64,000 nucleotides of DNA. Source: PCPOR2b sp965220385. GTDB taxonomy: Bacteria; Poribacteria; WGA-4E; PCPOR2b. Below are positions 9,414 through 18,515 of this stretch, piece by piece. The stretch is from positions 4,402,001-4,466,000 of the forward strand of contig OZ244825.1 in assembly GCA_965220385.1 (NCBI GenBank), read 5' to 3'. The stretch's first letter is position 1. Every line of letters starts with the position of its first letter. A model generated the notes under the pieces. It searched no databases, was not told the DNA's origin, and saw nothing but the letters and a program-made list of their open reading frames with translations. The translations under genes and the position numbers were made by a program.

Positions 9414-9565
9414 AAAACATATCGATTGCATAAAGGCAAACTGTTGAATTCATCGGAACGTTCTGCCATGCTGACGGAAATATACTTTGGGAAGAAATCG
9501 TCAAATTTAATTCATCAAAAACCACATCTTAAAAAAACAACCTTAAGTCCGAGGGAACTTCGCCC
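9414..9565. other. Gap between scpA and scpB, no gene seen
   Basis: An AT-rich 152-bp spacer with no convincing hairpin or promoter. The scpB start is preceded by CCGAGGGAAC. Confidence 0.4.
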
Positions 9566-10162
9566 ATGTCTGACACTCAATTTGAACTCGTTATGGACGT
9601 AGCCAGTCCGCCAGTACATAATCCGGACGAAATGAGATCAGTCCTCGAAGCCGTGCTGTTCGCTGCGAGTGAACCGATCTCGTTGGAACAGTTCCAACAA
9701 CTGTTCGATGACGCATCTACTTGGCAAATCCGTCAGCAACTCATGCAGTTGCGAGACGAGTATCAGGAAACGAATCGCAGTTTTCAACTCATCGAGATTG
9801 CCAACGGATTTCAGATCTGCACACACGCTGAGTATCACCCGTGGATTCAAAAGTTCCACACGCGCCAGATCCGCGTCAAGCTCTCAGCCTCCGCCCTCGA
9901 AGCCCTCGCCATTGTCGCCTATAAGCAGCCCGTAACCCGATCCGAAGTCGAGGAGATTCGCGGCGTCAATAGCGATAGCGTCCTGAATTCGCTAATCGAA
10001 AAACGGATGGTACGCATCGCCGGACGAAAGCCCGGTCCAGGCCGCTCCCTCCTACTTGCGACCACCGACGAATTTCTGGAACAATTCGGATTGAAAGATT
10101 TGTCGGCACTCCCCTCACTGGAAGAGATCGAAGAGATCCTTAATAGGGAAGATCCCGAGTAG
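9566..10162 (+). CDS. scpB: Segregation and condensation protein B
   Basis: ScpB is a 198-residue dimeric winged-helix partner of ScpA. The N-terminal MRSVLEAVLFAASEPIS segment, the central ALEALAIVAYKQPVTR helix and the GRKPGPGRSLL segment are characteristic. It acts with SMC in chromosome organisation. The smc gene is not in this window. Confidence 0.94.
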   Translation: MSDTQFELVMDVASPPVHNPDEMRSVLEAVLFAASEPISLEQFQQLFDDASTWQIRQQLMQLRDEYQETNRSFQLIEIANGFQICTHAEYHPWIQKFHTRQIRVKLSASALEALAIVAYKQPVTRSEVEEIRGVNSDSVLNSLIEKRMVRIAGRKPGPGRSLLLATTDEFLEQFGLKDLSALPSLEEIEEILNREDPE

Positions 10163-10280
10163 CCCCCGGAACGCAGGAACCCGATGGATTCGGATCGCGC
10201 TGCCTCAATTGATAACACCGCTCCATTCTGACCCCAAGGTGGAACAAGAAAGCAGAAAACGTTAAGTCCGGAGAATTGTA

Positions 10281-11222
10281 ATGGCGCATTATTTGGTTAC
10301 AGGTGGATGCGGGTTCGTCGGATCTCATCTTGTTGAAGCCCTTGTGGAAAAAGGAGACCGTGTGCGCGTGTTCGATAACTGTTCCACTGGTAAAGCTGAG
10401 AACATCGCACATCTCAAAAACCGAATTGAACTTATAGATGGGGACCTGCGGGAACTCGATGCTGTGCAACAAGCAGTTGCAAACGTTGACTATGTTTTCC
10501 ACCAAGGCGCACGTCCCTCGGTCGCCAGATCTGTTGCTGATCCCATTTTGAGTAACAATGTGAATATCAATGGGACCTTAAATCTCCTTGTCGCAGCACG
10601 AGACGCAGGGGTAAAGCGCGTTGTCTATGCAGCCTCCTCATCAGCTTATGGAAATACACCAACGCTTCCCAGATCTGAAACACTCGCCCCACAACCCGCA
10701 TCCCCTTATGCTATCACGAAATATGTCGGCGAATGCTACTGTCGAGTTTTCACACAAGTGTTCGGGTTAGAAACGGTTGCGCTGCGATATTTCAACATCT
10801 TCGGTCCCCGTCAGAATCCAACCTCACAATACTCGGCGGTTATCCCCAAGTTCATTCACACCTACCTACACGGTAACTCCCCAACAATCGAGGGTGATGG
10901 CGAACAGTCAAGAGATTTCACCTACATCGCAAACGCTGTCCATGCCAACCTTCTCGCCTGTCATGCAGAAGGCGTTGCAGGTGAAATGTTTAACATCGGC
11001 TGCGGTCAACAGACATCAATCAACACGCTTGCAGGCCTCATCGGGGAAATGATGGAAACCGATGCCAAACCTGTTTACACCGCCTCGCGTCCCGGTGATG
11101 TTCGCCACTCTTGTGCTGATATCGGCAAAGCGCAGCAGCTGCTTGGCTATGAACCCAAAGTCGAGCTTAAAGCAGGTTTGCAACGAACCATTGATTGGTT
11201 TCTTCAACGTCCTGATGCCTAA
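10281..11222 (+). CDS. NAD-dependent nucleotide-sugar epimerase (UDP-glucose 4-epimerase-like)
   Basis: This extended short-chain dehydrogenase has 313 residues. The TGGCGFVGSHL Rossmann motif starts at residue 7. S119-S121 with Y143 and K147 (SPYAITK) form the catalytic set. The NIFGPRQNP segment and the C-terminal RPGDVRHSCAD are typical of UDP-N-acetylglucosamine or UDP-glucose 4-epimerases of the WbpP/GalE type. It likely supplies a nucleotide sugar for surface polysaccharide; no glycosyltransferases lie nearby to identify the substrate. CGGAG precedes the ATG. Confidence 0.9.
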   Translation: MAHYLVTGGCGFVGSHLVEALVEKGDRVRVFDNCSTGKAENIAHLKNRIELIDGDLRELDAVQQAVANVDYVFHQGARPSVARSVADPILSNNVNINGTLNLLVAARDAGVKRVVYAASSSAYGNTPTLPRSETLAPQPASPYAITKYVGECYCRVFTQVFGLETVALRYFNIFGPRQNPTSQYSAVIPKFIHTYLHGNSPTIEGDGEQSRDFTYIANAVHANLLACHAEGVAGEMFNIGCGQQTSINTLAGLIGEMMETDAKPVYTASRPGDVRHSCADIGKAQQLLGYEPKVELKAGLQRTIDWFLQRPDA

Positions 11223-11307
11223 CACACGATAACTAACATATCTTATGAAAACACGTTATACACCCCTTCTATCATTCAATCCAAAATCGCAGGAGCCGGA
11301 GGAAAAA

Positions 11308-14043
11308 ATGCAACCGCGTCGAAGCTGGCTCATATTTTTGATTGTCATCATATCCAGTGCGCTTCTTAACAACCAGATCTGGGCGCAACAATCTGTCCCA
11401 ACCGAAACCGATCAAGAAATGATAGAGGACTTTGCCGAACGCGCGACGAGTGGGCTGAAGGGAAAGGTTATTTGGGATAGGCAAGATCTATCGCAGACAA
11501 CTGTACAAGTTTATAAAGATGAAGGCTTACAGGATCTCTATACCGGCGTAACACAGTTAAAAAGTGGGGAATTTGAGGTCCGCGTTGAGCCGGGACGCTA
11601 CTATCTTGTTGCTTTTGTGGACCTGAATCGCTCTGGCAAATTTGATATCGGCGACGGCATGGGGATTTTCGGTATCACAAATTGGGATGACGCAAATCAA
11701 CAGAAACAGATCGTCAGGGTTGAAGACAAACAAATAATTAGAGGTCTCGATATTGTTATCACAGCACGAATGCAGAGCGTTGGCGGACAAGGGAAAATTG
11801 TGTCGCTATCTGACTATCAGGTAGACCCATTCGAACAATTTAAGTCCGAATTGGAGATGATTGCATCTGGCATTAAGGGACACGTGACCTATGAAGGGCA
11901 GACATCGTTCAAGAATGCGCTTGTCTTCGCTTATACTGATCTGTCATGGAAATACCGCGCCGGAGAGGCGCAGGTTGCTGCAGATGGCAGCTTCACACTC
12001 AATCTACCATCCGGAAAGTATTATTTGATGGCAATCATCGATAGAAATAATACCAACATTTTTGATTTAGGAGATGCGCTCGGCATCTACGGCGTTACCG
12101 ATTTGCGTGAATCCCAAGCATTTCCTCAACCTGTATTGGTCAGCCCCAACCAATTCACCTCGAATCTCAATATCACAATCACAGGGGAACAGACAATGAG
12201 TGGACAGGTCGTTCCTATGGACGAATCTGAGGTAGAGGTATATCCCACGAGCGCAGCAACAGCACAGATTTCTGGTGAGGTGAGATGGGAAGGAAATTCA
12301 TTGAAAGGGGGCGTTATCCAAGCTTTTTGGGAGGCGGCAATGCTCAAAGAGGGGTATCAGACCAACGTGAGTGAGGATGGAAAATTCAGTCTTCAAGTTC
12401 TGCCGGGGGATTACTATCTCATAGCAAATGTCGATGCGGACGGCAACGGCAGATATAGCCCAGGAGATGGGCTTGGGGGCTATGGCACCTCGGATATCAC
12501 AAGGATTCCTCCAGCCGCATTGACCGTAACGGAAGGGACAAATCCCAGTATCACAATCACCGTGAGCGCCCGGTATAACACAGCGGGACAACTGGAAGCA
12601 GTTGCTGAAGGTGCCATCGACTTGAGCCGAGAGAGTAGCGGCGGCATTTCTGGTCAGATCCGATGGGACGGGAAAACATTCAAAGAAGGAATCCTCTCGC
12701 TGTCCGAAACACCTGACTTTCGGTCGCCCGTCGCAATCTCCTTAAACCTGGAGGACGCCGGGCGCTATAAAGTTTCGGTGCCACCGGGAGATTACTACGT
12801 TATGGCGGTCGTTGATCTCGATGGAGATCGCAAATCGGGCTTACAAGATGGCGTTGGTATCTACGGCACGCGGCACCCTGTCCTCAGCAAAGAGCTCCAA
12901 CGGGTCGCTGTGTTTGCAGATTACATCACACCACACATAGACATCGAAATCTTTGCTATATACATTGATGTAGAGGGTAACATCGCTGAAATCGAGGATG
13001 GCGGACGTTCAGAGATCAAGCTGCAATACGGAGTACCCGAAGATATTTTTCAATTTACCCGCTTCGGACGGCAAATCGAGGAGTGGTGTTACTGGACCCA
13101 AGGTGTCCGTTTCCGCTTTGAAGCCGTTGGTGCCGGTTGGAAATTGCAGACCCGGAGAGATTTTGAACCAACAGCCGAAGCACTAAAACAACTGGAACAG
13201 TTGGAGCAGCAATCCCAACAAACGAACCCCGATGAACCCCAAACACCCCCACTGAACGGTCTGCTCTACTATAGCTTCGACGATATTATCTGGGAATGTA
13301 TGCCGACGACCGGTATACAACAACCGTTGGCAACCGGCAGACGACCAACCGCTTCACTGAACGGTAGACTTACCTATATGGACCTTGACGGAAACGTCAT
13401 CCTCTACGACTCAGATGCGCCGCGGGGGAGATTACTGCTTGAAAGACGTGAACTGGCAACAGATGTCACCATCTCGCCAGATGGGGCGTACCTCGCATTT
13501 GCAAGACAAGAGATGGGGCGGCAACACATCTATATTCGGCATATCGCAAGCAGGGATGAGATCCCTATACCCTCGACAGCGCGAGAGATGTCTACGCCGG
13601 CATGGAATCTAAACGGAGAACTGTTAGCATATAGCACAAGAGGAAGCATCGAAAACCCAGAAGCCGGCACGGACCGAAATATCTATAGCTACGCTCATGT
13701 GAGTGGGCGTGTTGAACCCATTAGCGTGGGTCCCGAAGACGATGCCGAACCTACATGGTCCCCCTCAGATCCGAATCTCCTCGCCTTTTCCCGCGTAGAA
13801 GGAAAGCATCGCCAGATCTGGCTTGTTGAATTCGGTCCAAAGGGAACACCGCACTTACAACAGTTGACCCGCTACGGTGGTGAAAAGCCGGTCTGGTTGC
13901 CAGACGGATCAGCAATCCTCTACGAAACCAACGGTCAACTTTGGCAAATTTCAAAGGATGCCTCGGAAAACCGACCGGTGATGTTCAACGGACAGATAAT
14001 TTTTGGCCACGAGCCGTACGTAATCCCCTCGCCAACTCAGTGA
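11308..14043 (+). CDS. Exported four-repeat protein with C-terminal beta-propeller
   Basis: The start at 11308 is preferred because GGAGG lies just upstream; an in-frame ATG at 11245 has no such site. A signal peptide ends near A26 (IWA). Four repeats of about 130 residues follow (to about 560), each ending PG-x-YY-x(3)-D and then an acidic loop: D-x-N-x-S-G-x(5)-D at 105, and equivalents at 245, 376 and 503. These loops match the EF-hand/dockerin calcium pattern, the fourth less well (D-x-D-x-D at its start, final D shifted). The repeats look like small Ig/transthyretin-like carboxypeptidase-regulatory folds. After a glutamine-rich stretch, about 690-911 resembles TolB/PD40 propeller blades (SPDGAYLAFAR). 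Role unknown; likely periplasmic or on the cell surface. Confidence 0.75.
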   Translation: MQPRRSWLIFLIVIISSALLNNQIWAQQSVPTETDQEMIEDFAERATSGLKGKVIWDRQDLSQTTVQVYKDEGLQDLYTGVTQLKSGEFEVRVEPGRYYLVAFVDLNRSGKFDIGDGMGIFGITNWDDANQQKQIVRVEDKQIIRGLDIVITARMQSVGGQGKIVSLSDYQVDPFEQFKSELEMIASGIKGHVTYEGQTSFKNALVFAYTDLSWKYRAGEAQVAADGSFTLNLPSGKYYLMAIIDRNNTNIFDLGDALGIYGVTDLRESQAFPQPVLVSPNQFTSNLNITITGEQTMSGQVVPMDESEVEVYPTSAATAQISGEVRWEGNSLKGGVIQAFWEAAMLKEGYQTNVSEDGKFSLQVLPGDYYLIANVDADGNGRYSPGDGLGGYGTSDITRIPPAALTVTEGTNPSITITVSARYNTAGQLEAVAEGAIDLSRESSGGISGQIRWDGKTFKEGILSLSETPDFRSPVAISLNLEDAGRYKVSVPPGDYYVMAVVDLDGDRKSGLQDGVGIYGTRHPVLSKELQRVAVFADYITPHIDIEIFAIYIDVEGNIAEIEDGGRSEIKLQYGVPEDIFQFTRFGRQIEEWCYWTQGVRFRFEAVGAGWKLQTRRDFEPTAEALKQLEQLEQQSQQTNPDEPQTPPLNGLLYYSFDDIIWECMPTTGIQQPLATGRRPTASLNGRLTYMDLDGNVILYDSDAPRGRLLLERRELATDVTISPDGAYLAFARQEMGRQHIYIRHIASRDEIPIPSTAREMSTPAWNLNGELLAYSTRGSIENPEAGTDRNIYSYAHVSGRVEPISVGPEDDAEPTWSPSDPNLLAFSRVEGKHRQIWLVEFGPKGTPHLQQLTRYGGEKPVWLPDGSAILYETNGQLWQISKDASENRPVMFNGQIIFGHEPYVIPSPTQ

Positions 14044-14139
14044 TAGACCTATACCCACCCTTCACAAACGAACAACACCGCCACCAACAACCCACACCCA
14101 TATCAGAACATCTACCAAGAACCCGTCAGGATTTCCCGG

Positions 14140-14168
14140 TTGCAAGGTCTCACTGACTATGGTAAAAT
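14140..14168 (+). promoter_or_regulatory. Candidate sigma-70-like promoter
   Basis: TTGCAA (14140-14145) and TAAAAT (14163-14168) are separated by exactly 17 bases; they match the consensus at 4 and 5 of 6 positions. Transcription would start near 14175 and run into the structured block and then towards the oxidoreductase gene at 14553. Confidence 0.45.
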
Positions 14169-14205
14169 GAATCGGCTGTTTTTACCGATTGGGACAATAG
14201 GTCCC
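14161..14205 (+). other. Competing stem-loops followed by GGGAC/GTCCC hairpin
   Basis: GGTAAAA (14161-14167) pairs with TTTTACC (14180-14186), while the overlapping AATCGG (14170-14175) pairs with CCGATT (14185-14190). Only one can form at a time. GGGAC (14191-14195) pairs with GTCCC (14201-14205) directly after. No T run follows, so a terminator is not supported. Confidence 0.4.
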
Positions 14206-14240
14206 CCATTCCCTCACGCCTGAAACTCGGATTTCCTATC

Positions 14241-14320
14241 AACCAACGGGCTTGAGCGGTAGCTGCGGGTACGCGCGCCCCACAGGCTTTGTTGGTTTCG
14301 AGCACGGCATGTGCAAGCCC
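14241..14320 (+). ncRNA. Possible structured RNA with H-type pseudoknot
   Basis: Four 7-base segments occur in the order AACCAAC (14241-14247), GGGCTTG (14248-14254), GTTGGTT (14291-14297), CAAGCCC (14314-14320). The first pairs with the third and the second with the fourth, both perfectly, which is the layout of a pseudoknot. Inside, GCAC/GTGC (14302-14313) can form a small extra stem. GGG at 14248 could alternatively pair with TTT before the third segment, extending the first helix by G-U pairs. This may be a leader element of the oxidoreductase gene or a free RNA. It is inferred from base pairing only. Confidence 0.35.
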
Positions 14321-14552
14321 AGGGCATCTGTGAATTCAGCCAAATGACAAGCTATTACGTCTATCAGATCGGGTATAGAATCGACGCCTCTACCTATATA
14401 ACTGCACACCAATGCAATGTTTTCGCTTTTTTTAACAGATAGCTAAACCTCAGTCGTAAGCCACAAGTCATCATCTACACGAGTAGAAAAATCGAAATTA
14501 ATCTGAAATAGAGCAAAGATGAACCGTCGAACCAAGGAGACAGCTGAAAATC

Positions 14553-15686
14553 ATGGCAAGTAAAAACAGCGTCGTTAGAGTTGGCGTCATAGGTCCGGGT
14601 GGGGCGGGACGTGGAAACACACTCGCCTTTGCCACACGAGACGATGTCGAAATTGTTGCAGCAGCCGACAACAATGAGCAGAGCCTCGACGCGCTAGAAA
14701 AAGGATTGCGAGAGCGGGTAGAAAACTATAAAGAAAATAGTTTCAAACGTTACGTCGGTGAATATGAATTCATCGAGATGTTGAACTGGGAAGATCTTGA
14801 CATCATTGGGATTTTTTCGCCCCATTCCTTACACGACATCCATGTCAAGTACGCGCTGCGGACAGGATGCCATGTTCTGGTAGAAAAACCGATGGCAAAT
14901 ATTGTCGGCGATGCGATTGCGATTACCAAGATCGCCATGGGCAGCGGCTTACATCTGGTCGGTGGCTACCAACGCCACTATGAAGATACCTATATGGCTG
15001 GAAAACAGGCAATTGCCGAAGGTCTGATTGGCACCATCCAGAGATTTGATGTCTATCTCGCCCAACGCTGGGGAGCGGCCGGGTGGCGCGGTGACCCACG
15101 ATTCTCTGGCGGTGGCCAACCCAACGATTCCGGAAGTCATTTACAGGATATCTTCCTCTGGATGACAGGCTTATTGCCAAAGGAAGCGAACGGAACAACT
15201 GACATGAACTTTGAGGATGATGAAGGCCAACTTGTCCTGAAATCCGTTGAAATCAACTCTAACACGAACATCACAATGGACAACGGCGCAAGTGGCACGA
15301 TTACTATCCTTGGCAATACCCGCACCGGTTTTGAAGAATGGGTCACTTTGGAGGGCGATGAAGGCACGTTGGAAATCAAAGACGGCATCCGATTGATTCC
15401 AAAAGATGGCGAGCCTCAACCGTTAGAATTCGAGCGCCCCGAAGGGTACCCGGAAAGCAAAATCGATCAACTCGTTGGTTTAGTCAAGGGAGAATATGAC
15501 ACAAATTATACCTCTGGGGTCAACGGCATCCGTACCAGTTGGCTCACCAATTCGATTCTCGAGGCAGGGAAACAACCGGACCAACAACAGTTAATCAACT
15601 GCGATACGATCCTCGAAAAAGAAGGATACAGCCGTCAGTCTGTGTTGGACCTCATTGACGAATGTGCCTCAAGGCAGATGTACTAA
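14553..15686 (+). CDS. Gfo/Idh/MocA family oxidoreductase
   Basis: This is a 377-residue NAD(P)-dependent dehydrogenase family protein. An N-terminal Rossmann domain has GPGGAGRG near 14-21, and the EKPMA motif (111-115) holds the catalytic lysine K112. The C-terminal domain has the usual GGGQPNDSGSHLQDI segment. Members oxidise or epimerise sugars, inositols and related polyols; the substrate cannot be read from the sequence. It stands alone behind a long structured leader. Confidence 0.88.
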   Translation: MASKNSVVRVGVIGPGGAGRGNTLAFATRDDVEIVAAADNNEQSLDALEKGLRERVENYKENSFKRYVGEYEFIEMLNWEDLDIIGIFSPHSLHDIHVKYALRTGCHVLVEKPMANIVGDAIAITKIAMGSGLHLVGGYQRHYEDTYMAGKQAIAEGLIGTIQRFDVYLAQRWGAAGWRGDPRFSGGGQPNDSGSHLQDIFLWMTGLLPKEANGTTDMNFEDDEGQLVLKSVEINSNTNITMDNGASGTITILGNTRTGFEEWVTLEGDEGTLEIKDGIRLIPKDGEPQPLEFERPEGYPESKIDQLVGLVKGEYDTNYTSGVNGIRTSWLTNSILEAGKQPDQQQLINCDTILEKEGYSRQSVLDLIDECASRQMY

Positions 15687-15731
15687 GGACGCATTCGAGA
15701 GGAAAAGGGGAACTTTACACCAAAACCGATG

Positions 15732-15737
15732 TATAAT
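15732..15737 (+). promoter_or_regulatory. Possible -10 element upstream of TPR genes
   Basis: A perfect TATAAT is 67 bp upstream of the first TPR gene. I could not find a good -35 hexamer at 16-18 bases, so this is a weak call. Confidence 0.25.
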
Positions 15738-15803
15738 TGTATGAGGCATACACAATATCAACAACGGAATCGGCTATGCGTTACAATGAGGAGAGGATAA
15801 TTT

Positions 15804-18515
15804 ATGAAAACTGTAAACTCCTATATCCCGACTTCATCCATTATGCGGATGATCGCTCTCGCGATGATCATCACTACAATGTTTATCCAATATGGGTGTA
15901 TCTCAACAAGTACACAAAGGCAAGCAGAAAAACTCGCTCATGAGCAAGACTATCAAGGCGCAATCGATACATACCAGACGGTCATCAATTCCAAAGCTGG
16001 AACACCAGAGGCTTACCGGGCGCAATTAGGCATCGCCAGATTATACATCGACAAGATAAATCAACCCCAGTTGGGCATCAAGGCGTATCAGGAACTCATC
16101 GCCGCCGTACCTGAAAGAGGAGAAGCCGCCGAAGCACACTACCGCCTCGGAATTTACTACTTCAAAATAGAGGATTACCAATCAGCACAACAGTCTTTTG
16201 ACGCTATTGTGAACAAATTTCCACACCTCGGACATTTGAGTCATAACGCGCAGTTGATGCTCGCAAAAAGCTATGAAGAAGCTGGAGCCTATAAGAAAGC
16301 GATAACAACCTACGACAATGTTGTGAACCGCCATCCAGTGAGCGAGCGTGCCGCTCAAGCTCTAGCCAATAAAGCGAGAATCCAAAAGGACTACCTGGAC
16401 GACAGAATCGCAGCGGAAGAGATCTATAAATCTCTCATCACAGAGTATAACAATGTCGAAGGAACAGAGGAAACCGTCGATGATGCGAGACGGGCACTTC
16501 AATCAATGGGCGCGCGGGTCCCTCAGCCGGAGATCGACTCGGGTACCGCTTACGATCGGGCGCAGGAACGGCGGATGAAACGTCGCGAGCGTGACCGTCC
16601 ACGCGGCGGAGCTGAACTGAGTCCTGCGATGGGCTTTGGGATATACGGAGATCCCGGTTTCGGTGTCACCCCCGAAGAGGTCATAAGGGAATTTGGCAAC
16701 CCTTGGGAAGGCGGGGGACACGGACGGTCAGGACAGAACGACGATGAAACGCAAACCATGATTAAAGTGGTTGCAGACATCAATTTTCTTATCCAGAACT
16801 ATCGAAACGCGGGGACCCTGTACTTCCGAGCGATTGAAGTAGCGAAAGAAAACAGCAAAAAGATCGACCCCTACGACTACATCCGCCTATCGATCTGCTA
16901 TCGAAAAGTGGGAATGCACGAGCGAGCGGTGGAAATACTCCGAGAAGGCGCGCGAAAAAATGTAACAGTGCTGGAAGCTGTGATCACCTCCTCCGCGAAC
17001 GAGTACCACGACGGTGAATATGAAAAAGTGCTCGAAAAACTTCAGCCTATCGCGGGGGTGAATCGCACCAAAGATCCGGAGATCTACTGGAGGCTGGGGC
17101 TAACCTACAAACAAATGGGGCATCTGTATAAAGCCGCGGAGTCCTTCGAGCGCAGCATCGCGAGTGACACGGACTACATAGATGCAATCCAAAGCCTCGC
17201 CGAAATACTTAACTATCAACTCAAAGACAGACAACGAGCGATCATCTTTCAAGACATCATCGACACCAAAGGTCATACCACGACGGGTGAAATAGAACTG
17301 GGAAATATCTGCTACAAATACGGCGATTACTTCCGAGCAAAATCAAAGTACGAAACGGCGGTGCGCATCGCCCAACGTGAAAAAGAGAAAGATGAAATCA
17401 CTCCTTCTGAAAGGCAGGTTCTCGATAATCAGATCTTATATGCAAAGATACATGCGGCGATGGCAGACTACCAAAACGGCAACGGGACCCAAGCACAAGC
17501 GCAAATAGATGCTCTCGCTGCTGAACAGCCCAACCATGCGTTGATACCTTACGCCTATGGACAACTGGCACTGCTCAAAGGAGATATCGAGGTTGCGAAA
17601 GCCAATTTTGAAACAGCTGTAGAGACAGATCCGGCTTCTGGTGACGCCCCGATTGCGCTCGGCGAATACTACCTCTCACAAGAAAACCCTGATGCAGCAA
17701 TAGGGATATGGGAAGACGTACTCAAAACCTATCCGCAAAACCGCGGTGTGCGTCGCCGCCTTTACGCACTAAAACAGCAGCGTGAAGCACAAATGGAGCA
17801 ATCGCAAGACGCTGAAGCGGGCGTAAATCTCGATCAATCAGGACAGACCACCGCCCTGAGATCCACGAAAAAGCGACAAAGCCTCTTGCCTGCAAAACGA
17901 CGGACAATCTATCCGAGGAACCGGATCCCGAAATCGAAGCTACCATCCGCCTTTTTCGTCGGATTGAGCGAAGATCAAGTCATCGAAAAGCATGGAGAAC
18001 CCGTCGAAATCCTTGAACCACCCTCCAACGTACCCAACGCCACAAAGCGATTTGCCTACGGTGCCCTTGTGCCGGGAATGTCCAGCACCTTTAGCTTGGA
18101 GGGGACAGAGTTTATTTTCGATGAAAACGGCGTACTGGGCTATCACAAAGTCTATTTTGGCGACGTCAACGCACTGGTAGGAGGCGGCAGCGAGTACCCC
18201 GTGCTGCTCAACGAGCTTCCCGATGAACTGAAAGTAACACTCTGCGACGTTATCAATGAACAAGTTTTTGAAGCAAAGAAATATAATCTCATTGTCCAGA
18301 AAGCACAGGTTGTCTGGGAACTCAACGATGAACGATGGTGGGCAACGGTACACGCAACCTTTCCAGCCAGAGATTTCACTTCTGATAAGTCTATAAAAAA
18401 CTACAAACCTAAGCTCAAAGACTATCACATCATGGAACTGTTAGTGACCAAACCAAATCTTCCCCCGAACCTGTTCCTTACAAAACCCAAAGGGATAGCC
18501 TATGAAAGTCGTTAG
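15804..18515 (+). CDS. TPR envelope protein, paralogue 1 of 3, with BamE-like tail
   Basis: This 903-residue protein has a hydrophobic N-terminus ending QYGC (C32), which looks like an export signal with a non-canonical lipobox. About 35-230 and 330-680 are tetratricopeptide repeats of the YbgF/BamD kind (QSFDAIVNKFP). A proline/arginine-rich linker lies near 245-300. The tail (about 710-903) contains VGLSEDQVIEKHGEPVE, which resembles the SmpA/BamE motif of outer-membrane assembly lipoproteins. GGAGAGGA precedes the ATG. It overlaps the next paralogue by 14 bp, so the two are translated together. Role in envelope assembly or trafficking is inferred. Confidence 0.75.
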   Translation: MKTVNSYIPTSSIMRMIALAMIITTMFIQYGCISTSTQRQAEKLAHEQDYQGAIDTYQTVINSKAGTPEAYRAQLGIARLYIDKINQPQLGIKAYQELIAAVPERGEAAEAHYRLGIYYFKIEDYQSAQQSFDAIVNKFPHLGHLSHNAQLMLAKSYEEAGAYKKAITTYDNVVNRHPVSERAAQALANKARIQKDYLDDRIAAEEIYKSLITEYNNVEGTEETVDDARRALQSMGARVPQPEIDSGTAYDRAQERRMKRRERDRPRGGAELSPAMGFGIYGDPGFGVTPEEVIREFGNPWEGGGHGRSGQNDDETQTMIKVVADINFLIQNYRNAGTLYFRAIEVAKENSKKIDPYDYIRLSICYRKVGMHERAVEILREGARKNVTVLEAVITSSANEYHDGEYEKVLEKLQPIAGVNRTKDPEIYWRLGLTYKQMGHLYKAAESFERSIASDTDYIDAIQSLAEILNYQLKDRQRAIIFQDIIDTKGHTTTGEIELGNICYKYGDYFRAKSKYETAVRIAQREKEKDEITPSERQVLDNQILYAKIHAAMADYQNGNGTQAQAQIDALAAEQPNHALIPYAYGQLALLKGDIEVAKANFETAVETDPASGDAPIALGEYYLSQENPDAAIGIWEDVLKTYPQNRGVRRRLYALKQQREAQMEQSQDAEAGVNLDQSGQTTALRSTKKRQSLLPAKRRTIYPRNRIPKSKLPSAFFVGLSEDQVIEKHGEPVEILEPPSNVPNATKRFAYGALVPGMSSTFSLEGTEFIFDENGVLGYHKVYFGDVNALVGGGSEYPVLLNELPDELKVTLCDVINEQVFEAKKYNLIVQKAQVVWELNDERWWATVHATFPARDFTSDKSIKNYKPKLKDYHIMELLVTKPNLPPNLFLTKPKGIAYESR

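Larger units (their letters stand above)
14044..14552. other. 509-bp intergenic region with structured element
   Basis: No open reading frame here looks real. The region holds a sigma-70-like promoter (14140-14168), two stem-loops (14161-14205) and interleaved complementary segments at 14241-14320, all listed separately. Further downstream there is a T-rich run (14428-14437). AAGGAG at 14535-14540 serves the next gene. I compared the region mentally with 4.5S RNA, tmRNA, RNase P and the common riboswitches and recognised none. Confidence 0.5.

Noticed and set aside
14160..14345. 4.5S RNA, tmRNA, RNase P or a standard riboswitch
   Set aside because: The conserved words of these RNAs (for example GGAAGGAAGCAGCC-like or GAGGAAAGTCC) are absent.
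17940..18428. 162-codon minus-strand frame
   Set aside because: It is antisense to the BamE-like tail of TPR paralogue 1; no independent evidence.
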